From positions 125,916-189,915 of the forward strand of contig NW_003314328.1 of assembly GCF_000143415.4 (NCBI RefSeq): a DNA stretch of 64,000 bases, read 5' to 3'. Positions 43,991 through 55,945 of this stretch are shown piece after piece. The position numbers were made by a program, and so were the translations under genes. The notes beneath the pieces were generated by a model. The model saw only the letters and a list, made by a program, of their open reading frames with translations. It was not told the origin of the DNA and searched no databases. The DNA is from Selaginella moellendorffii. Lineage: Eukaryota > Streptophyta > Lycopodiopsida > Selaginellales > Selaginellaceae. Numbering within the stretch: position 1 is the first letter of the stretch; each line of letters opens with the position of its first letter.

Positions 43991-46889
43991 TCACGCCTCC
44001 TCTGATTCAGATTCGGATTGTTCACCTTGAAATAAAATATATTAGAAACTTAGTAAAGGAATATTAATGAATCTCACCTTGAACCCGGGTTATGAATGCT
44101 CTTGCTGCATCTCTTGCATGGTCTGGCAAGGTGATGGTGGCACTCTGCTTCCGCATCCAACCATGCACAACATTATCCACCGATATGCTCATGCTGGGAT
44201 CCCTTTGATTTAGCACCCATCTCTTTTCTAGGCAATCCTTCGTATATCCGGAACTTGGCTTGAACCACTCCACAGTTACATTGAAGGAGTTAGTTTCCGC
44301 GTCCTCCTCTGCATCAGTGATGCAGCGCCCCACCCATATCATTTGTTTTTTATTACTGGGTCTGACAAGCACGACCATTCCTTTGCAGACCTGTACTGGA
44401 TTGAATGCTGAATCCGGCTTCTTGTTCCTCGGCCCACAATAGTGATCCTCAACATCGTTATCTGTCACTGCATTTCCAGAGGACATTGTTCCGCTACTAT
44501 CTAGTGCTCTGGGTTCTGGCCAAAAGGACTCTTCCAATTCTTCATATACAACCGGCCCATTTTGGATAGCAGATATAATCTTCTCCCAGTATTCGAGCAA
44601 AGGCTTGCACCTCTGAAAATAGGATTCTCCACCAAACACCAACCCCCTCTTCCAGAAGGCAATATGCTGTCTAATCCCGGCCACTATACTTTCCTGGTCT
44701 TTGAGTCCATCCGGGTGCATCGGCCGTGGGGAACCCTGAGGAATCATAGGTTCCCCAGTTATGGGATCTCTCTTGAAGAGTTCAATGCCGTCCACTGGCA
44801 GCCACACTGTGTCCCATTCTCTCATCTTGTACCTCATCACTGGAGCACCGTCACACATGCTGAAATGAAACTGAAGAGGCTTGGAGTGGCCAATCAGTGT
44901 TTCGGATCCGTCCCTGATGTAGCCTCTTACAAACCCCTTAAAGTCTGGAACCTCTGTCAGAAGTGCAGCTTCAACAGTGCCTTTGATGCAATTTTGGAAT
45001 TCATCGTAGAGTTGTGGGAGGGTGAGGACATTGGATCGCCGGAGGGACTCTGCCAGGTGACTGAACATGGCATCGACGTCTTCATGAGTGTGCCCAACCA
45101 TGAGAAAGCCAAGTGTAACCGTTTCAAATATGCCTTTGGCAACAAGCATCGCCAAGTACGCGAAGACGTACATGTTTTTGTTCTCACTGCCAGCATTGTC
45201 TGTTTGGAGCAGAAGATGGGGTGGAAGGCCACATCGGCCGCAAGAACTTCCTTGAGATTCTGCTTCGTTTGGATGAGGTTGTGCATTCACCGAGCGACCA
45301 GCCTCGTCGGAATGGCATGAGGCCTCACGTGATAACCCTACAATCTGACGGCCAACATATTCACTGGGATGGCATGGGGCCCCACGCGATACTGCAAGCC
45401 TTTGCTCCTCCTCCAGCTGAACCTTGTATGGGGTTCGATCGACAAGGGCCTTATGCAAGGGTTGGCCGTTCAGCTCAGTCTGCGCACTTTGTAGAGACCT
45501 TAAGTGTTTTGCTAGGGACGCAATCATCATGTTTGCACCCCCGCCACCCCATAGAGGTACAAAGAAGTTCCCATAGTTCTGGGCACCATGCCCATGAGCG
45601 ATTATGCCAAACAGAGACACAAGCAGCTGCATGGATGAAGAGATTGCCTTGGGGGCAGGATTGAGTCGAGGTAAGCACGTCTTTTTCTGGTCCATTTTGT
45701 CGTGGATGATGCAGAGGTAAGAGTCAGGTCTCTCCATGGAGAGAATCCTGTTATGATAATATGCAGTCCTGCAGCTTCTCTGCTCGATGTTGTGGTCGAG
45801 CCGCCTTCTAACCAACGTCTCTCGCTCTTGAGCGCTGCAAGAATTCTTCGACAAAGCCATTTTGATAGCAGTGCACTCGTCACACTTTGAAAAGCTGGAG
45901 TACTTTCCTATACTCACATCCCTGAACCTGTTGCTCCACAATCTACTAAATCTAGATTGGCTCAGCTTCCTGTAGCCATTACTCTAGAGTTCCCGATTCA
46001 CATCTTCCAATATGGCCCCCTTGGTATACATGGAAGGGAGAACTCGTTGGGTGTCTCGTGTTCCATCTTCCAAGAGGCGGGTTTTATGTGGTTGCTGCTC
46101 GCTACATGTCTCGACAAACCTCTTGAAGATTGCCTCTCCATATACAACATGACCCCTGGTTTTGTGCGTACCGTCGTTCCCATGGACTGCCTGTTGAACC
46201 CTTTGTTCCTCGAACTCAGTTTTGATTCTGTAGAATGTGGTTCGAGGGACTCTATAAATGATTCTCCATGCCTTCATGCAGACCAAACCCCTCTGGAAGA
46301 CCATGCCCCCCACCTGATGTTCTAAAGCATCAACAGATGACCGTAATGCCTCATACACAAAATTGCAAGCTGCCTTCTAGGACAATGTCTTGTATCTTGC
46401 TCTCTCCTCTTCAATAGCATCCCAATCAGCATGTTGACAGCACCTCCTCTTGCAACAAGAAACTGTCGAGACCATTCGAACCTCCATCGCCATTTTCTGC
46501 CTTTTCGGTTCGTTGCTCATATCCCTTTGGCTGCGCTTTAGGAAGGTGTACTTTCTTTTCCCATGAAGAGATGTTCTGTCATCAGTTGTAGTGGTGTTTG
46601 ATTGTGAATCCTTCACATTCTCAAACACTAAGTGCCTCAATTTCCACCGCACAATGCTTCCAATAGTCAGACTATTTTCTTCTGTATCAACAACCTCTAA
46701 AATCGCAACTCCAATATCATCCCAGCCCAAATCTTGATTAGCAACCGCATCTCTTGGATCGACAACTATGGTTAAGCCCTCAGCTACCACCTCCCCATAG
46801 GGGTTGTTTAGAAACACCTTTGCCTGAATCCATGTAGCACGGTTCTTAAGATCCACGGAGGGAACATGCGTCGCATTTGCGAAGGCCAT
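43991..46889 (-). pseudogene. Gene A, copy 2: DDE transposase-like, interrupted
   Basis: ATG at 46889-46887 follows a TTTCAG acceptor. The frame runs to 44078, then an intron, and a last exon 44025-43991. Compared with copy 1 it retains the 70-codon piece DLGWDDIGVAILEVVD...LKRSQRDM but lacks about 81 codons of the N-terminal module (in-frame). Stops: a TAG at 46377-46379 (Trp codon in copy 1) and the shared TAG at 45984-45986. The catalytic blocks CIIHDKMDQK, LLQTDNAGSENKN and VGHTHEDVDAMFS are all present. Both copies are therefore defective for the transposase. Confidence 0.7.
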
Positions 46890-47250
46890 TCTGAAAGTGC
46901 AGAAAAGAAGTTAAGACCATACAAAAAATGATTGGAGAATGGCTTAAATCATAACATACCAAACAACCTCAATAGCATGAGGCCACATGGTATTATTCAA
47001 ACATGCTATTGACACCCACGTGAAATTTGGCATTCACACAAGGGTCCCTTTGCCAACTCTATTCCCACCATTCAAAATGTAACCTTTTCCCCATCCCTGA
47101 AGGCCATTCTGAAAGTGCTGAAAAGAAGTTAAGCCCATACAAAAAATGATTGGAGAATGGCCTAAATCATAACATACCAAACAACCTCAATAGCATGAGG
47201 CCACATGCCATTATTCAAACATGCTATTGACTCCCACGTGAAATTTTGCA
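46880..47250. repeat. Partial tandem duplication inside gene A intron 1, copy 2
   Basis: The strings CATTCTGAAAGTGC and CTCAATAGCATGAGGCCACAT occur twice (46886 and 47103; 46968 and 47186), with two TTTCAG-AATGGCC acceptor/ATG junctions. The inner one is followed by a shortened N-terminal frame. Copy 1 has a single version. Confidence 0.65.
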
Positions 47251-48410
47251 TTCACAAAGTTGGCATGAGGCCTCATGCCATCTTGATATACACACAACTG
47301 CAGGCAAGTAAAAACATACATGACAATACGCTAGCCATGAAATTGCAAGGGCCCAAGATGGCATGTGGCCTCATGCCATTTCTAAATGTGGTCCTAAGCC
47401 ATTCCATGGTGAACATACCAGGAAGCACAAGTGCCGAATATCAAGAGGAAGCGGTAGCCACACAAAAGACAGTGCCGCTCGCAACACCGCAACTACTCGT
47501 AGCACCGCTCGCAATACCGCAACTGCTCGTAGCGCCGCTCGCACAAACTGCCACTCGCATAAACTGCCGCCCGCAATGGCGCTCGCAATGCCGCAACCGC
47601 TCATAGACGCATAAACCATAGCCCACAACGCCGCTTACACAAGCAGCGCTCACTGCGCTCAGCGGAACCAAGAACACGGCGCACAAAAATGATAGACCTA
47701 GGAATGAGTTCGAGAATTCAAAAATAACACACGCTTGAATGTCACATCAAATCCTCTGACAAACCAGATCTTATGACTCCTCTGACAAATTTCAAACTGA
47801 GTAGCTTCTAGACTTTGCTGTCGGAGGTTGAACTTTGTCACATCATGTCCTTGCCTCGATCCAGCTGTGCCATGTCAGTGATTTGAACTTTGCCATGCCA
47901 TGTCAGCGATCCGCGCCAAGATTATTCGCCGTGTAAAGGAATAATTATGCTCTGTGTGTATGTCCATTTATGGCAATATAAGGCCACACGCCATTCAAAG
48001 AATAATGCTAGTCGAGCAATTTTTGGTGCATTTTTGGGTTCAAAATTGCATGAGCCCACACGCTATAAAGTTTACCTGTACCAAAAATAGAAACAGCTTT
48101 ATTTACTTGGGAATTTAAGTGGTTGAGGCATTTTTAAACTTACAAACACATGCCCTACTTACATTCCTTTGGTTGCTTAAAATTCAAAAATATTATAAAC
48201 CTTTCTTTTTGCATTTTCAATGTTTTCAATTATGGTTTTTGATTTTCGCAGGACCAGCCTAGTAATCTATTTGCATCCCGTCATGTTTATAGCTAGCTTT
48301 CGTTTGTCCCCTTCGCTAGCCTGAGATACATCTGCTCGGCATCTACCTCTTACAGCATTTGCCCAGAAAGGGCATCTTTCTTCACGCAGCATTTGCCACA
48401 TGTTTAGGGT

Positions 48411-48427
48411 TTAGGGTTTAGGGTTTA
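48411..48427. promoter_or_regulatory. Telo-box-like repeat, copy 2
   Basis: TTTAGGGTTTAGGGTTTAG, the inverted equivalent of the copy 1 motif at 23044-23061. Conserved in both copies in the region between divergent genes. Confidence 0.5.
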
Positions 48428-49848
48428 GCAATTCAGTAGCTTGATAAACATGCAAATACAGAACTTGATGCAAAATCCTTTGATATGTCACAATGCCCCT
48501 AGGACCATAAACACATTTCAATAGAGAGGGTCCTTTCATTTCATAACTCCTTACGTAGATCTTGGTGAAACCAAAGTTAGTGAAGTTAGTTTCTTGTGAT
48601 CCCGCATCTGATTGTGATGTCCCTTTGCAGTGTTGATGGAAAGGTCAATGCACACCAAACTGTAAAATCTTGGAGCAAAATAACGGTCAGATCTATGGCA
48701 AATGCCCCTGAAACATTGTAAGGCTCGTGTGGTCTCATGTGGTGTCTGATCGAGATGCTTCTTTGCAGGGTCATCAAGAAAGACATTGTATACCATTCTG
48801 TAAAATCTAGTTGCGATCTAACGGTTGGATCTCCAGAAAACTCAAAACAATCTCGCGCGTGTCAGAATATCCTAGGAATATACTCCTATGTGCCCCTGAA
48901 AATGGCATGCGGCCCCACGCCCTTCAAGAGATAACACCAAATGACGCCGAGAATTTTTTGGTGCATTTTTTGGGTTCAAAATTGCATAAGCCCACACGCT
49001 ATAAAGTTTATCTTTGCCAAATAGAGAAATGTTTATCTGTGTCATGTGAGGTAGTTACAGTCCTTTGTGCTCGGCATCTGCCTCTTGCAGCATTTGCATT
49101 GAAAGGGAATTTTTCTCCATTCAGCATTTGGCCCTGAAAATGGCATGCGCCCACACGCCATTCAAGGAATAACGCCACAGGACGCCTGGATTTTTGGGTT
49201 TAAAATGTTTAGGGTTTTTTGGGTTTTTTCAAAATATTTTGGGTCCAACGTTTTTTGGGTTTCTTTGGTTCAAAATTGCATGAGCCCACACGCTATAATA
49301 TTGATTTGAGAGAAAAATAGAAACAGATAGAATTTCTTTATTTAGCTGAACATCTGCCATTTTTGGAAATACAAGATGCTTTGGAATATCCAATCATGCA
49401 TGGTATAAATATAGCGAGGGTATTAAATGATATCCCAATCATGATCTTTCTTTTGGATTTCGCGTGAATGCAGTCCGAGGAATGATGACGTTGCGGATTT
49501 CTTTTGGATTTTGCGTGCTTGCATGCGCACGGCAATCCAGAAATTAATGGTGGCGCCCAAGTCCGAGGAATGATGACGTGGCGGGATTACCAACCGTTGT
49601 GACATTTCGCGCGTGTGAGGTTAGGTTTTGCATTTTGCTTCGTACTCGCGCTCGCGCTCGCATCACACTTGCGCTCCCGCTCGCATCGCGCTCCCACTCA
49701 CGCAGCCCACTTGGCATCCCAGGAGATTTCAGTGCCACTCTCCAACTGTAAGTGGCAGAGTAGCCTTGCTGCTACGATCCGCTGCACACACAGTGCACAT
49801 TCGCCAGCGAGTCCGGCCTCGATTGTCACGGCCTCCATTCGGCTTCAA

Positions 49849-52800
49849 ATGGTAAGTCTTTTAGGCCAAGTAGAAAATGGCATGAGGCCACATGCCATTC
49901 AGTAGCAACATTGGCATGCACCGATTGGGCTCTCGAGTGCAGTCCGGTTACAGATGGCATGTAGCCTCACGCCATCTTAGGATGCAGCCTCAAGACATCT
50001 GATGCAGTGGTGAATGGCGTGTGGCCTCACGTTATTTCCAGCTGCTAGCTTTTCATCTGTCAGCTCTAATTGTTGTGCATTTCTGAACAGGCAAGGAATT
50101 GCGTTCTTCTTCCAGCCACTGTCAATGTGGATGCAGAGAAGGGGGAGGAGCTCACCAGTTGGACTTTCGGGATGGAAGGCGAGGATTTGAGGCTGTACAA
50201 CACAGATGGTGGGAGAAAAGAATGCATGGGGATCCTCATCCAAGTGACAGACACTCCATGCAGTTCCATGCAAGAATATGGATTGGCACTTGTGGTAGAG
50301 ACAGCGTCCGCCTTCAAGATCCACCTTGCACATCCTAGCGGCTTCCCGGAGGGGGACAGCGGCTATGAGGAATTCCTAGAGGGAGCTAGGGAGAGGTTGT
50401 CCAAGAGGCCCACAATTTCAAAGACGCTACAGGTCTATGAAGATCACATGGAATCCACGGACCTCACCTACAGCGATGTTCAAAAACTATATTCCAACAT
50501 TGAGCCGTTGAGAGTGCCTCCAGTTCGCGAAGCGAAGGGGAAGGGGGTCGATCTGGAAACTACCCCGAAGCAGAAAAGGGTGGTCAAGCTCAAGCCGACG
50601 TCCGACTCTGCTGCTCCAAAAAAGAAGCTACTCGGTGATGCCATTGCCTCAGGTTCGAACACTACACCCACCAAAAAGAAGAGCCGCAAAGAGCAGAAAG
50701 AGCAAGAAGAGGCAGCAAAAATTGTCGCAGATAATAGTACTTGTTACTATTCCAACAAAGTATATACAATCGACGTGAGCCGTATCGACATCCAAAGCAA
50801 ATACAACCACAGGCTAGTATCTTATGAGTGGGTGGAGAAACTGAAGCAGAAGATGCTGGCAAGTCCAGTAACACCCGACATCGCAGACGTGATCCCCTAC
50901 TACCAAACAATGAAGGGCGAGACGAGGTTTCCAAACTTGATCAATAGGAAGGTGTTGCACGATCAGAACATCCGGTACTATGCCGTCTCCAGGCAGCATT
51001 CTAGTTTGGTGATGCAAGAGATAGTTCTGGATATTATGGTGGGCGAGGAGGTGAAGAAAGTCTTCAAGACAAGAGTTGTCCGCCTGATAAAAAGCAACTC
51101 GCCCCTCCGATCTATCATATCCATCTCCCACGCGCAGAATGTCAAGCAAGAAACGTGCTACAAATCAGGTCTGCACGAGACATTGGCACGAACACGGAAG
51201 CTCTGGGTTCAACTGAAGAAGCCACAAAAACCAGGACAAGGACGTGCACTAGCAACTAGCGCCTGGCAGGTAAGCCTCGTTGCATGTGGCATAGCATGTG
51301 GCCTCACGCCATTTCCATTGCAGGAATTCTCGAGTCTTCTCTTGAAAACACTGGGGGTCAATGACACACTCAGCATTCATAACATTCTACTCGCGACAAA
51401 AGTTGTTTTTGACAAATGGGTAGATGTGCTGAGGAGGTACCATGACGGGGAGTTGCTAAACTCAATGGGTGTGGAGGACGGCTGGAAGCCTAATGATTTG
51501 AAGCTCAACGCCTTGCATTTCTCGCGGTCTGTAGACGACGACGACCTTCTGACAGTGGCTAATGCTCTTCTACGTGGTGAGGTAGTCTTCAACAAGACCA
51601 AAATGACTCCCGGCCATATTGTGACATACGAGGACTTGTGCACGACTCTGAGAGCTCGTGCGCTATTGAAGGATTGGATCTTCGAGCAAGTGGCCGTGGA
51701 GAGGGTGAGCATCGACACCACGCAAGAGATGATGGAAGAGCTGGACTTGTTAAATGAAGACATCGACGAGTACGTGAAGGGGGCCCCCAAGTTCATCGAT
51801 CTGCTGCGGGATGCCACGAAAAGTAAAGCTAAGAAGTTGGATCAGTATCCAAATTTCATTAAGAGGGATGTCGACCGCCGGCTTCAGAAACAGCTCGACC
51901 CCGCAGCAGAGGCCTATCGAGAACCTTACCGGGTATACGTGAATTCGGATGAGGATCAAAGGTGGAGGAGCATCGTTTCCCACGGAGATGAGCAAGTCAA
52001 GAGCATCTTTTGTGTGATGGACTCCACAAACGAAGAGATCACTCATGCAGACGAAGTCAGCTCCATCATTGACTTAATGGTGGGACTTGCAGAGGTGGAA
52101 TCTTCAGTCCACTATATGATCTACGACTCCGAATCCTATCACAAGTTCTGGAAGGCCTTGAACGAGGTGAAGGCTCGGTTGAAAGGCAAGGAGATGCGGG
52201 AGATCCATGGGATAATGGCTAAGAAGAAGATACCGACGAATGTCCGCATCTTCACACTCGCCCTTGTTATTGGTCCTGCAGCAGAGTGGGACTAGAGTGA
52301 CTTCCCAGCTTCGTTCGACAAGGCCGATCGAATTAATCTGAGGGAGGTCAATTTACCCGTGCCTGAGGAACTGAAGACGGCTATGGAGCTTTCGAATCCA
52401 AAGAAAGCTCCAGGTGCAGCATGGGAAATGCTCAGCTGGGTCTTCAACGCAATAGCGGGTGACACCAAGGGCAAATGTGTTGTCGAGTACAACTGCGGCG
52501 GACTATTCTTTCGAGCCGCACTACTCAAGGGTGTCCCGTGTGTTGCGGTGACAAACTCCATTGAAGAGGTGACTTCAATGGAGCATATAATTACAGTTGC
52601 CAAAGAAAAACAGTATCTTCTCTGCGAACCTGGTGAGTACGCACTTTAAGTTTAAATGTTATCTCACAAGCTCTGTATGCAGGAGCGTGGCCACCCCCAG
52701 ATGCTGAAACGGCGTTAACAGCTACTGATGTTAGGCCGAGCTCACAACCTGCACAAGGTAAGGTCACGTGAGGCCTCACGCCATTTTGATTATAGATCGT

Positions 52801-55442
52801 TGTGAATATTCAGACACGAGGACTGAAAAGCGCACTGGTGGCACGTCGAAGAAGGACAAACAGACAAGCAATAGGAAAAAAGGAGGTACAAATTATATTT
52901 GCAATGGCGTGTGGTCTCATGCCATTCCTTGCAGGAGACACTTCTTCAAAGGCAAAACAGGCAAGCACCAGCCAAGCTCAAACTGACAATGGTCATAAAA
53001 AGCGAAAGCACGTTGGACAGTCGTCGGGATCCGAGGCGTTTGATTCGAAAAGGAAGAAGGGCAACGAAAAGATGATAGGTAATGCCTCGCGGTTATGGCG
53101 TGTGTGCTCATGCCATTCATTGCAGATCAAGGGCTGAGTGAAAGGAGCCAGTCACCACCTCCTGACTCAAATTCCTATGGCGGACTCCCCTTCCCCAATC
53201 TCAATGGAGAGGTACAATGGATGAGGGATGCTTTTCAAGTCAGGGCCACGTTTTTCTCATCTCGTCGTCTTCGAAGGGTGCAAGAACGTGCAGAAACCAT
53301 GTTAAGACAGTCGGGTGAGGATACGGTCCTAGGTCAAGCACTGAAACAGGCTATGGATGTCTTGTATTTTGAGATGGAGACTCGGCCAGATGATTTTCCC
53401 AAGATGGTCCTGGAAAAACAAGCCATCCAGCCTGAGCAGCCTATGGAAGAATTGCAGGAGGGGGATGAGGAGCCAGAGAAAGATAATGAGCAGGAAGAGC
53501 AGAAGGACGAAGAGGAGGACAAAGAAGAGGAGGACGAAGAAGAGGAGGACGAAGAAGAGGAGGACGAAGAGGACTTGGATGGTCCTCACAATGGTGACGA
53601 TCACAATAACGACAATGACGATGATGACGACGATGGCCAGCCTGAGGTGGCCAAAGAGCAGCGGAGGAAGGTCATACAATGCAAACCATCAGGTAAATAA
53701 TAGTACATCCATTCCTAACCTTTTACCATTTCTAACATTGTCTATGTAGGTCGCAAAAGAAATGGTAAGTAGAGATTATTCAGTTGAATTAAGATACAAA
53801 CTCTAGCCTTTAGTGTCGAGGAAGGATAGTGCCAAGCAAGGATCGAAACGTATGTCCAATCCTTCAGAATCAGCAGTGCGCCCAATAGCAGTTGATGGTA
53901 AATACAGTATAGTCGATTCAATGTGCTAATGAGTTTGTTTTTAGTAGCCAGTAGGGAGAATACCATCTCAATCGAAGGGAGATATTTGGACATGCATATG
54001 GATCCGCCAGTGGACTCTACTTGCCTGCAAGAGTCATCAGAGCTGGTGGAGGCTACTATCCATATCAACGCCAAGCAAGCTGACCACGCTCCACTTGATG
54101 CTGCCCATACCACTGAGTCAATCTTGTCCACGTATCCAACTGACGGTGACCAGGCGCCATTGGACCTGCATGAGGCCGCCCCAGCCGCCGAGCCGGTCGT
54201 ATCCTCATTTCCAACGGACTCAACGTGTGCCCAATCGTCTGACTACGCGCCGTTGGAACCTCCCTACACCGCCCCTGCTGCCTGTTCGGTCATGTCCACT
54301 TTGCCAACGGAGGCACCAGCTGAAATGGCGTGTGATCACACGCCATCGGAACCACCCCATGCCACTGTTGAGCCAGTTGTACCAGAGTCTACAGCTGAAA
54401 TGGCATGTGCCCACACGCCATCGGATGCGATTGACCCCACATTGCAGAGGAGAGTATTTCCGCCCTTCACGTTTCCTCGACCAAAACCCTCTGAACGACC
54501 ATCGGGAGCACCATTCGCTAATATTGTAGATGGTAAAATTGACTTGTACCATTTTTTATGCTGACGCATTTCATTTCAGAGTCACGGCGAAAGTACTGTA
54601 TCGTTTTTGATCTGAACGGTGTCCTTTTCTCCCATGAGCGTGGCTCGTCCTCGAATGTCACTACACCCTCCAAAGCCTGCGGTCGCAAGTTGGTCAAAAG
54701 AGACAGATTCACATTAATCACATGGGAGAAACTGCGGGATCTAATAATGACCATGCGACACTTAAAACAGAGGGCCGGGTTCAATTTGCAATTAGGAGTT
54801 TGGACATCCATGATGCGCCACAATGCATTAACGTTGGTACAGATGATGCACGATCAAACGCGAGTAATATTACCATTTGACTTTCTCCTAACGCAGGAAG
54901 ATTGCTTGACTATGGTCCATGTGAGGGGTAGCAAGCCCATCTTCGTCAAGCCAGAGGCTGTAGTGATGAACCGGACTGCTAGGTCAAGTGAAATCCTCAT
55001 CATCGATGACTCGCCAATTAAAACTGCAGCTAACACGCACACATATGCAGTGCACCCCATCTCTTGCAGTATGGAAACTAGGGAGAAGAAACCGTATGTT
55101 CTGGGGGACCTTGCAAAACGGCTTGAAGCGATGGTGATAGAGAACTGGCCAGTCCAGGAGGTGGCTGCAGAAATCAACCAAATGGCAGATGGAACGGTAT
55201 ATCAGAAGCCATTTGATCGGACAGACACCAGTCATCATTTATGGCATGTATATTGTCTAGCCAAGCACTATCCGCATCTCCATAATCTGCTCAACCGGAT
55301 GGGTTCTTCGACCACTGAACATGAGCGTGGACGTATTAGAGAAGAGATGGCATTACTATTGGGTTTAAATCCTGATAGTGTGGAGAGTGATGAAATTCCA
55401 AGATTATTGTATAGGCGTTGGAGGCAAAAAATAACAGTCTGA
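49849..55442 (+). pseudogene. Gene B, copy 2: ParB-like/HAD fusion with one nonsense codon
   Basis: Exons: ATG 49849-49851 (end of exon 1); 50091-51269; 51324-52632; 52683-52757; 52796-52885; 52935-53078; 53126-53692; 53750-53764; 53814-53897; 53945-54532; 54580-55442. These add to 4917 nt (1638 codons plus stop). A TAG at 52293-52295 replaces the Trp codon of copy 1 (WDWSDF), cutting the protein at about residue 717. The ParB-like motif is also changed (SRQHSS instead of SGQHSS). The acidic tract has five more residues (a 15-nt repeat difference). The HAD half has IIDDSPIK and could still be made only by internal initiation or readthrough. Confidence 0.75.
54325..54421. repeat. Translated palindromes in gene B exon 10, copy 2
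   Basis: 54325-54346 is again an exact 22-bp palindrome, identical to copy 1's 16966-16987. 54400-54421 is the second. They encode MACDHTPS and MACAHTPS. The retention of the exact palindrome in both copies is notable. Confidence 0.75.
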
Positions 55443-55860
55443 GATGGCATGTATTTATTTAAAAATGTAACTTATTATGGCATGGGGTTCCATGCCATTG
55501 TATTAATATTAAAAGACAATTCTTTGAGAGGATTTGCATTATACTAGAAGTGTTACAGCATGTTATTGGAAGTCTACGAAGTTGTTTTATTAATAAGGGG
55601 AAAGTAAAGATTGAATGGGGACTTGGGCTCCACCTAGACTCGGAGCAACTGAGCCAATATTAAAAGGATGGAAAGAAATTGGACGACAATGACAAGGAGA
55701 AGAGAGAGGTGAAGCAGTGGCAGGGGGAGGAGAAGTGATTGAGTAGACATTTCCTTGTTTAAAATAAAATGGCATGTGCCTCAATGCAGTTGAATTTTGT
55801 TATATTTATATACTATATAAAGGTTTGGAAACCTTATTTTACAAGTGGGATAATGACAAT

Positions 55861-55882
55861 TCCCACTTTAACGAAATAGAGC
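55861..55882 (-). repeat. Terminal inverted repeat, right end of copy 2
   Basis: Same 22 bp, complement of the left end. The flank TTCTAAGT (55883-55890) and the rest, ACCAGGATATTCCCTC(TC)n, match the LTR at 10470-10520, starting at the insertion point. Confidence 0.85.
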
Positions 55883-55945
55883 TTCTAAGTACCAGGATAT
55901 TCCCTCTCTCTCTCTCACTCTCTCGGTGGCCATGCCCTAACACAA
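55883..55945 (+). repeat. Right part of the LTR split by the transposon
   Basis: TTCTAAGTACCAGG is followed by the (CT)n run and CACTCTCTCGGTGGCCATG. It aligns without gaps to 10469-10525. With the inverted piece at 28423 it makes one continuous LTR sequence. Confidence 0.75.

Larger units (their letters stand above)
43092..55790. repeat. Dispersed 22-bp palindrome family in copy 2 (about 25 units)
   Basis: Units start near 43092, 43408, 43497, 43975, 45312, 45369, 46972, 47190, 47260, 47358, 47970, 48045, 48902, 48981, 49140, 49275, 49877, 49954, 50014, 51291, 52763, 52904, 53095, 54325, 54400, 55477 and 55769. Their order and spacing mirror copy 1. Sequence differences between matching units are mostly C/T or G/A at CpG positions. 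Confidence 0.85.
42869..55882 (-). mobile_element. 13-kb multigene DNA transposon, copy 2 (inverted)
   Basis: This is the inverted counterpart of copy 1 (13014 bp) with the same 22-bp ends, gene order, exon lengths and palindromes. Gene A is on the minus strand (about 46889-43991), gene B on the plus strand (49849-55442), gene C on the minus strand (43783-43526). Gene A has two stops, one shared with copy 1; gene B has one. A partial tandem duplication lies near 46.88-47.25 kb. Gene C is open. Confidence 0.85.
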
